Positions 56,421 to 64,000 of a stretch of 64,000 nucleotides of DNA are shown here, in pieces (position 1 is the first letter of the stretch; each line of letters starts with the position of its first letter). The notes beneath the pieces were generated by a model. The model had not been told where the DNA came from. It was given only the letters and a program-made list of their open reading frames with translations, and searched no databases. Source of the DNA: Nicotiana tabacum (Eukaryota > Streptophyta > Magnoliopsida > Solanales > Solanaceae); contig NC_134103.1 of NCBI RefSeq assembly GCF_000715075.1, positions 72,293,519-72,357,518 of the forward strand, given 5' to 3'. The position numbers and the translations under genes were made by a program.

Positions 56421-57747
56421 CCTTAAGACCATTCTTCGCAGTTTTCTCTTTTGCGATTCTATTCTTTTTAAATTATACAATGATTTACATATATTATGGT
56501 TGCACATAGTTAATAGATGTGCGATTAATGATCTAATTATTTTCTTATTTTTCATAGATTTGGTTGATTCATGGCACAACAATTCATGCCATAAATTGTA
56601 TTTACTTCCTACTACTGAAGGCAAGGAAAGGTTAGAGCTTTATGGTTTTAGTCTTTAGAGGTCGATTAGCATACATATCTTTATTTGTACATATTTATTG
56701 TTATATATACATTCATGTGTAATTCATAAGGTCAGTTAGTGAAAGTTGATTGTCAAATATTTATATATACACACACACACACACAAGGTCGGTTAGTGAA
56801 AGTTGATTGTCAAAAATTTCTTCAAAATATTTACCATCTATTATTCCTCTATTAACAATAATCTTAACATAAATTTATGTATAAAAAGAGCTACCACTAC
56901 AAATGATAATATTAATTTTAGTATATCCCTAATAGAGAAGATTAATTTTAATTTCATCTACTCTCTTTTCGTTTATACTGCATAGACGCGTGCTAGCAAT
57001 TTTGCTGAAAGAAATACTGGAATATGGCCTCTCACGTTTTCTTATAGATCTTCAAGGTATTATTATACGTTTTTTTTTAATCGTATAAGTGAAACTAGAA
57101 AGACTTGTCTTAGCCTTTTAATCAGACTGATAGTATTTTTTTCTTCATTTCAGTTGAATATTTTAGGTGCACAATATAATTTTCTAACTCATAAAAAATA
57201 GATTACACAATATGTAGAATTAGCAAGTTGCTATATTCTTTATTAATATCTATAAATCTTCGTTTTTAACGAAAATAATGCTATAACTTTTTAGAAAGAA
57301 AATAAAAAGCTATGTAAAGATGTTTTGAGTATTCAATTGTTAATAAGTAGTTCACTATAATTTTTGTGCAGCTTTGTGAAAAATAGAACACCATATGATA
57401 TGAATTCGGCTTTTAGACTTTTAATCCCTATGCAATACTAATTTACTTTTGGATGATGTCAGTTATTATGAGAAAACTTTAGGCCAAAATTGTTAACGAT
57501 AAGAATCAAGCATGCAATTTCATAGATGGCATTTTTATGTAATTACTATATTATAAATATTGTATTTCTAATTTAACTAAATAGGTCATTTCGAAGATAT
57601 TGATTCATCTACTGTGTCAGTGAAATAACATTTATTTGCAACATTTAAACAAATATTACATTTATTTTAAAGTTAATGTTTACTTTATAATAATTTATTC
57701 TTTATATATATTACTAATTTAAACTATTTATTCTTTATATTAATTCG
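56421..57747. other. AT-rich intergenic DNA, no gene seen
   Basis: About 1.3 kb with no coding similarity. It may belong to a decayed Helitron ending at 57781. It holds a short tandem duplication (56729-56820). Confidence 0.5.
56729..56820. repeat. about 56-bp tandem duplication with (AC)n
   Basis: AAGGTCRGTTAGTGAAAGTT and GATTGTCAAA occur twice (about 56729 and 56785), separated by TATATATACACACACACAC. Confidence 0.8.
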
Positions 57748-57781
57748 ATAAACACGTGCAACACACGTACACTAAAACTAG
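57748..57781 (+). mobile_element. possible Helitron 3' end
   Basis: A small hairpin ACGTGCAACACACGT (arms ACGTG/CACGT) is followed after about ten bases by CTAGT at 57777-57781, the layout of Helitron 3' termini (hairpin then CTRRT). No matching 5' TC end or helicase was found, so this is tentative. Confidence 0.4.
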
Positions 57782-58088
57782 TAATAATAATAATAGCAAA
57801 ATAGTAATGGGGTATAGAATAGTAAGATTTATTCCTAAGCTTGAAATTGGAGAAAATTAAATTTGACCCATCAATTGGCACCAAAGATTTTAAAGCTTGA
57901 TTATAAATTTGGACTCATAATATTATGGGCAATCGGATTTTGTGATTTGCTTCGGGATTTAACTAGTTTTGATCGAGGATGCACTTTGACTTGTACAAAA
58001 GTTATAAAAAATTAGACTAATTAGGATGTGTTATTTGATATTTTGTATAGATTGAGGCCATTTGAAACTCATTTTGGTGGATTTTAAT
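57782..58088. other. AT-rich spacer, nothing recognised
   Basis: About 300 bp before the LTR start at 58089. I see no gene or repeat apart from a short AAT run. Confidence 0.4.
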
Positions 58089-58920
58089 TGTCACGACCCA
58101 AAATTCAAACCTATCGTGATGGCGCCTATCTCGATATTTGGCAAATTAATAATATCAATAAACCACAATTTCTTTTAAGTTTAAAAATTTTAATAATTAA
58201 ATACAATACAAAATCCCACAAATACTGATACGAATGCTCCCCAAAACCTGGTGTCACTGAGTACATGAGCATCTAATATGAATAAGAGTCTGGAAAAATA
58301 CGGTCTATAATAGTCTAAGACCAAAATACGGTAAACAAAGAGATAAGGAAGGAGAGACAAGGTCTGCAAAACACGACAGCTACCTCTGAATCTCCGAAAG
58401 ATCAACTGTACGAGAGAATCAACACCCGCTATGTCCAGAAGCACCTGGATTTGCACACAAAGTGCAGGTTGTAGATGAGTACAACCAACTCAGCAAGTAA
58501 CAATAATAGCTAAGGAACTGAATATAGTGACGAGCTACACAGTTATAGTTCACTTACAGTAATTCCAGCAAAGAATAGACATGCTTTCAAATCCTGTAGT
58601 TTAAGTCAAATCAATTCTATGCAGTTCATGTTCATGTAATCCGGATATAGAATCTTTCAGAGAATTTCACAATAATGACAGATAGCAACTAAATACAACA
58701 ACAAACAAAAAGCAAGTATACCCTCTCAGGCAACAGTCACTCAACTCGTCACAACAGCTAAATCACTCGGCTCTCAGCCCTCAGCACTCACACTCAATGG
58801 GTACCCGCGCTCACTGGGGTGTGTAGACTCCGGAGGGGCTCCTACAGCCCAAGCGCCATAATCCGCACGGACAACTCACGTACTATAATATCCTTCACGG
58901 ACCCTCACGTGCCATATATC
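58089..58920 (-). mobile_element. gypsy LTR fragment (outermost of three nested LTRs)
   Basis: Starts TGTCACGACCCAAAATTC (3' terminus on the minus strand) and carries the hairpin TTGCACACAAAGTGCAG (58451-58467) at the usual distance. It is interrupted at 58921 by another LTR; its remainder is not in the window. Confidence 0.75.
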
Positions 58921-59646
58921 TGTCATGACCCCAAATTCCCTCCGTAGGATGTCATGATGGCACCTAATCTCTAAGACTAAGTAAGCCTATCAATGCGGAA
59001 TAAAAATTTAAATCTAAAATAAATAAACTACAATTCAAAGAATTTCAACTCCCAAAACCCGGTAGAAATAAGTCACAAGCTTCTAAGAATTTATTCTTTA
59101 TGTCTCTATATAGCAGAGACTAAAGTAAATAACGAAGACAACATAGTAAGATAGAATGGGACTCCGGAGTCTGCGGTCGCTGGCAGATATACCTCGAAGT
59201 CTCCTCATACAGCTAGTTTACTGATACATGTTCTGATAAGGTGTACCTGGATCTGCACAAAAAGATGTGCAGAAGCGTAGTATGAGTACACCACAGCGGT
59301 ACCTACTAAGTGCTAAGCCTAACCTCGGTAGAGTAGTGAAGAGGTCAAGTCATGCCCTACTGAAAAATAATAATTGCATGGTAAAATATTTAATAATATA
59401 ATAAAATATAATGACAATGGAAATGAATCAAGTAGCATGTCACCATTTAAATATACAAAATAATGGCAAATAAAATCTTGTGGAATCAAAACAGCATTCC
59501 TTTCAACTTTAAGAAAATCACGACAAATAATCAAAGACAACTGCGGCCATAAATCAATATCAACAAGGGCACTCCCGAGGTACCGCCTCGTAGTCCAAAT
59601 CATAAATAAATTCACAATATATCATTTTCTTATCTCACCGCAGGAG
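58921..59646 (-). mobile_element. second nested LTR, first part (continues at 62777)
   Basis: TGTCATGACCCCAAATTCC begins this LTR; hairpin CTGCACA/TGTGCAG at 59253-59272. It ends TATCTCACCGCAGGAG at 59646, where the innermost LTR begins. The same LTR uninterrupted reads TATCTCACCGCGGGAGCC at positions 8-25 of the window. Confidence 0.8.
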
Positions 59647-60262
59647 TGTCACGATCCCAAATTCCCACCTTCAGACCGTGATGGCGCCTAACATTTCACT
59701 TGCTAGGCAAGCCAACGTTAGAATAATATTAATCCATTTTTAATTTTTTTTTTAATTTATTAATAACAGAGAAGAATTGCGGAAGTAACGTCTCAAATAT
59801 AGTGAATAATCCATAAAAATAACGGTGTCTAAATACCATCCCAAAATTAGTGTCACAAGTGCACGAGCTTCTAGAATTATACAAATAAAGGTCTGAAATA
59901 AAATAAAGCTGTCTGAAAATAAACACACAGTTAAAATAAAATAGACGGGGACTTCAGAATTGCGAATGCTGTGCAGTTATACCTTAAGTCTCCTCTGAGT
60001 AGCTGAAATCCGAGCAAGTCTATGGTACGTCGCTGGGACCAACTCCAAAATTTGCACAAGAAGTGCAGAGTGTAGTATCAGTACAACCGACCCCATGTAC
60101 TGGTAAGTGCTGAGCCTAACCTCGATGAAGTAGTGACGAGGCTAAGGCGGGTCACTTACATTACTTGTACACAATATTAGTAACAAAAACAATAATAGAA
60201 ATAAATCAGGTAATTCATTTATAATAATTGAATCCAACTCAGCAGTCATAACCAATTATCAT

Positions 60263-60740
60263 TTCCATCAATTCTGTTGCAACATGCAACTCGCTCTCAC
60301 AATATTTCCATCAATTCAGTTGCAGCGTGCAACCCACTCTCACAATATATTCACATTCAATTCTGTTGCAGCGTGCAACCCGCTCTCATAATATATTCAT
60401 TTTAATCAAGTCTGTTGCGGCGTGCAACCCGATCCCCCAATATATATATGTATGTCGACTTTTAAATAAGTATGTTGCGGCGTGCAACCCGATCCTCCAA
60501 TATGGACTTTTAATAAGTCTGTTGCGGCGTGCAACCCGATCCTCCAATATAGACTTTTAATAAGTCTGTTGCGGCGTGCAACCCGATCCTCCAATATAGA
60601 CTTTTAATAAGTCTGTTGCGGCATGCAACCCGATCCTCCAATATAGACTTTTAATAAGTCTGTTGCGGCGTGCAACCCGATCCTCCAATATAGACTTTAA
60701 AATCAATTTTGTTGCGGCGTGCAACCCGCTCCTCCAGTAT
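60263..60740 (-). repeat. 47-bp palindromic minisatellite, about 10 copies
   Basis: Units such as TCTGTTGCGGCGTGCAACCC followed by GATCCTCCAATATAGACTTT. Each contains GTTGC-N5-GCAAC. The central five units are nearly identical and exactly 47 bp; the outer ones diverge. The core is the reverse complement of the repeat at 26955-27115. Confidence 0.92.
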
Positions 60741-61088
60741 ATTCATTTACCAATTCTTATAGAAGGAATTTTTTCAATAAATGCAACAATTAATATGAAA
60801 TTATAAGACAACAAGCATACAATAATTATGATTTAATCATGAAACAGACAATGTCAAATAGCAAATTATTATAGAAATCAGGGAGAAAATAGGCAGTTTA
60901 ATATTTAATATGTTAAACGTCAAATAACAATTAAGACACATAATTCAAGAAGCATGTAACAATTAATGCAGGAATTCAAGAATTAATATTTGGCAAAGAA
61001 TATGAGAGAAATAATTATTATGATAATTAATTCATGATTTAAAATAATTTATGATTTTTCAAGTAATTATGCAAACAATTAATTTAAC

Positions 61089-61122
61089 GACGTATAGACA
61101 CTCGTCACCTCGCCTATACGTC
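61089..61122 (-). other. LTR hairpin with GAGGTGACGAG loop (solo LTR)
   Basis: Arms GACGTATAG (61089-61097) and CTATACGTC (61114-61122) are perfectly complementary over nine bases; the loop ACACTCGTCACCTCGC holds the invariant box. The strongest of the hairpins in the window. Confidence 0.65.
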
Positions 61123-61739
61123 GTTCACATGCATTTCATATAACAAATAGTTTAAGGGTTCTATTTCCTCAAGTAAAGGTTAACCACGCCACTTACCTCG
61201 CTTTGCAAATTCCAATCAATTACTCGACCATAGATTTTCCTTTTAAATTTATCTCCAAAAGCTTCAAATCTATTCACAAACAATTTGATACACTCAATAC
61301 GAATCATAGGAATTAATTCCATATGAATTTACTAATTTTCTGGATAAAAATCTGAAATTCATTTAAATATTCGACAGTGGGACCCACATCTCAAATCCCA
61401 AAAAAACTCACGAAATCCGAACACCTGTTCTGATACGAGTTCAGCCATACAAAAATTGTCCAATTTCGACATCAAATGGACCTTCAAATCTTAACTTTTC
61501 GTTATTGGAAAATTTTATAAAAATCTGATTTTTCTTCCATAAATTCATAGATTCATGATATAAATGAGTATGAAATCATGAAATATAATCAATATAGGAT
61601 AAGGAACACTTACCCCAATGTTATCCCGTGAAAATCGCTCAAAAATCGCCTTACCCGAGCTCAAAAATGGAAAATAGTTGAAAATGGGTTGAAACCCCAT
61701 TTCCAGAACTTAAATTCTGTTTCTGGGATTTTTTACCCT

Positions 61740-62045
61740 TTGCAAACGCGGTCAGTGCCTCGCGTTCGCGAAGCACAAACTTGTGCTGTCCAATCTTACT
61801 CTTCGCGAACGCAAGGTCTACCTCGCGAACGCGATGCTTGCCAGGCTTGGTTTTCGCGAACGTGAAGGCTAATTTTCATGGCCAACCTCTTTCCCTTCGC
61901 GAACGCGAGGCTTCGATCGCGAACGCGAAGCTTTTAACCTCAAGACTTCGCGAACACGGTCATTATATCACGAACGCGAAGCACAAAATGTGTCAGCCCC
62001 AATTCGCTCTTCGCGTTCGCGAGGGTGCCTTCGCGAACGTGAAGA
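61740..62045 (-). repeat. CGCGAACGCGA phrase array in solo LTR
   Basis: About a dozen phrases such as CTTCGCGAACGCGAGG in both orientations, with repeated TCGCGA palindromes. Extremely CpG-rich relative to surroundings. Confidence 0.85.
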
Positions 62046-62776
62046 AGAACACACCAGAAGGCTGAAATCTGCAGAAAACCAGATTTCCTAAGTCTTAAAT
62101 CGTCCTGTAGCCCATCTGAAACTCACCCGAGCCCTCGGGGCACCAAACCAAATATGCACACAAGTCCAAAAACCTCATACAAACTTGCTCGCGCGATCAA
62201 ATTACCAAAATAATGCCTAGAACTACGAATCGGACACCAAATCAAAGAAAATTTTGAAGAAAACTTTAAAACTTATATTTTACAACTGGACGTCCGAATC
62301 ACGTCAAATCAACTCCGATTCTCACCAAATTCGGCAGAGAAGTCATAACTATTATAGTGGACCTATACCGAGCTCCGGAACCAAAATACGGACCCGAGGT
62401 CAATAAATCCAACATCAACAATTTCTTAAAAATCATTAAGCTTTCAAGCTTTTAATCTTTCATCAAAATTTCATATCTCGAGGTAGGGACCTCAGATTTC
62501 GATTCTAGGCATACGTCTAAGTCCCAAATCACGATACTGACCTACCAGAATTGTCAAAATTCTGATTCGGGTCTGTTTGCTCAAAATGTTAACTAAAGTC
62601 TACTCAGTTGATTTTTAAAGCTCTATTTCACAGTTTAATCCATTTTTCATATAAAAACTTTTCAGAAAATTGTACGGACAGCGCACGCAAGTCGATGAGT
62701 GATAAATGGTGCTTTTCTAGGTCTTAGAACTCAGAATTACTTAAAAAATTTAAAGATAATATTTTGGGTCATCACA

Positions 62777-64000
62777 GGGAGCCTTCATAATTTATTTAAA
62801 GAAAATATTTTTCCCGAAATAGCATCCCGCGTTTTAGCCATCCTTATCACACCACATGACTTCTAGTAGTTTCCCCTACTAGCCACGTGTATCAAGCCAC
62901 CCTTATCTCACCGCATGCATTTCAATACCCAGACCTTATACCACCGCATGCGTATGAACATCACAATATATCACAATTTGTACCTCAAGTGCTCAAATAA
63001 TTTAACTTGCCAAAATAATTCAACAATAATATATTTCCACACTAAAGAACTCACGGCTCATGCTAAAATAAATCATCAATAATAGTTTTTCACAATAAAG
63101 AGCTCACGGCTCCATCACAATGAGTACAAAAGTCTTACAAAATATTCGAGAATAAATAACTCAACAAAATAATATTTCAAAATTTTAATACATTGCTTAA
63201 ATACTAAATTTAAAATGTCAAATAATTTATATTAATAATATTTAATTTAAGGAAAATCAATTTCAAATAATACACAGAATAAAAGAAAAGAAGTTTCAAC
63301 TAAACAGATAAAATTATTAGCAGAAAAAGGTCAAGCAACTTTAAAATATAAACATTACATCAATGATGAAGAATATATCAGAATAAAATAGTTTAATTAA
63401 TGCATAATAGTGATCTACACAATTTAAAAACATAATCTTTCACATTCAGCCCGTGTATACACTCGTCACCTCGTGTACACGACTTTCAACACATTACAAT
63501 TTATCACTTCAATACCAATCCTAGGAGAGATTTTCCCCACACAAGGTTAGACAAGTCACTTACCTCGACTTGCTCCAACTTAACCAAGTAGTATGCTTTT
63601 TCCTCGATTTTCCGACTCTGATCGACTCGAATCTAGTCATAATTAATTTGATACATTCAACAAAAATTATAGGTATCAATTTCATAAGAAAATACTACAT
63701 TTTTCAATAAAATCCGAAATTAGCTCAAAAATGGCATGTGGGGCCCACATCTCGAAATCTGGCAAAAGTTACGAAATATGAACGCCCATTCAATTACGAG
63801 TCCAACCATACCAGTTTCACTCAAATCCGACTCCAAATCCATACCAAAATCTCGAAAATTCTTTTCTATGAGATTTCAAAAAATTCCCAAAATTTCAATC
63901 TCAAAACATTAATTTAATGGTGAAAACAATGATATATTTGTGTATATAGACAAAATCCGAGTTAGAATCACTTACCCCAATGTGTTTCCTTGAAAATCTA
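62777..64000 (-). mobile_element. second nested LTR, remainder (runs off the window)
   Basis: Continues the LTR begun at 58921. It aligns with window positions about 16-1200, the LTR of gypsy element 1, so it is the same family. Contains a GAGGTAAGT box (minus strand, about 63557-63567) and the hairpin at 63452. The right end is outside the window. Confidence 0.85.
63452..63480 (-). other. LTR hairpin with GAGGTGACGAG loop (nested LTR)
   Basis: Arms CGTGTATAC (63452-63460) and GTGTACACG (63473-63481) pair over nine positions with one G-T-type pair around ACTCGTCACCTC. Confidence 0.55.

Larger units (their letters stand above)
59647..62776 (-). mobile_element. innermost nested LTR: solo LTR with TSD
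   Basis: TGTCACGATCCC (59647) to GGGTCATCACA (62776), 3.13 kb. Flanks AGGAG (59642-59646) and GGGAG (62777-62781) are a 5-bp target duplication with one change; removal restores the host LTR as seen at positions 8-25. There is no internal region or second LTR, so it is a solo LTR. Contains a phrase array (61740-62045), GAGGTAAGT (61190-61200), a hairpin (61089-61122) and a 47-bp palindromic minisatellite (60263-60740). Confidence 0.87.

Noticed and set aside
60263..60740. Regular 47-bp repeats resembling a CRISPR array
   Set aside because: The units are contiguous with no unique spacers, lie inside a plant LTR, and grade into diverged copies at the edges.
1..64000. tRNA or rRNA genes
   Set aside because: Only tRNA-iMet primer-binding sites were seen; no cloverleaf or rRNA core sequence was recognised by eye. 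A tRNAscan run would settle this.

Overview
This window is plant nuclear DNA, most likely from a Solanaceae species. I infer this from the TGTAACGACCCGACC-type gypsy LTRs, the RTE-clade LINE with a (TTG)n tail, the CACTACTGGAAAA-type CACTA terminus and the UGT84-like glucosyltransferase remnant; the genus cannot be fixed by eye. It holds no intact host gene. Apart from one broken UDP-glycosyltransferase gene, nearly everything is transposable elements, many nested in one another.

Left part (1-20,676). A minus-strand chromodomain gypsy element occupies 1-6,681: a 3' LTR running off the window, integrase/chromodomain, RNase H and RT with stop codons, then a truncated 5' LTR fused directly to RT because gag and protease are lost. 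Next is an RTE-type LINE (6,790-19,812) with a 12-bp target-site duplication (TSD), split inside its reverse transcriptase by a 9.9-kb plus-strand LTR element (8,421-18,365) that carries a decayed gag, a zinc knuckle and a protease remnant but no RT, RNase H or integrase. The 3' half of a UGT84-like gene follows at 19,922-20,676.

Middle (20,677-37,299). A 16.6-kb head-to-tail chain of LTRs and internal segments of one gypsy family (at least five LTR segments and three internal segments) sits inside the UGT coding sequence. One 5-bp TSD (AGAAG) flanks the whole chain, and the UGT reading frame resumes exactly on the other side (37,305). Internal joints show short shared sequence.

Right part (37,649-64,000). 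A copia LTR and leader (37,649-38,028) is interrupted by a minus-strand CACTA (En/Spm) element (38,029-45,355) with decayed TNP2-type and PF03004-type genes and palindromic subterminal repeats. The CACTA is interrupted by an LTR fragment (45,356-45,511), itself interrupted by a second minus-strand chromodomain gypsy (45,512-about 52,744). That gypsy is fused within gag to a 5'-truncated plus-strand copia element (about 52,745-56,420). AT-rich DNA with a possible Helitron 3' end follows, then three levels of LTR-in-LTR nesting (58,089; 58,921; 59,647-62,776), the innermost being a solo LTR with a TSD.

The least expected signal lies in the LTRs. The best-preserved families share a fixed order: (1) a family-specific GC-rich phrase array about 0.7-1.1 kb from the LTR 5' end; (2) a GAGGTAAGT box resembling a splice donor; (3) a hairpin with invariant GAGGTGACGAG loop and family-variable but mutually complementary arms; (4) palindromic motifs, often in tandem; (5) a CTGCAC...GTGCAG hairpin near the 3' end. 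Compensatory changes would imply selection at RNA level.
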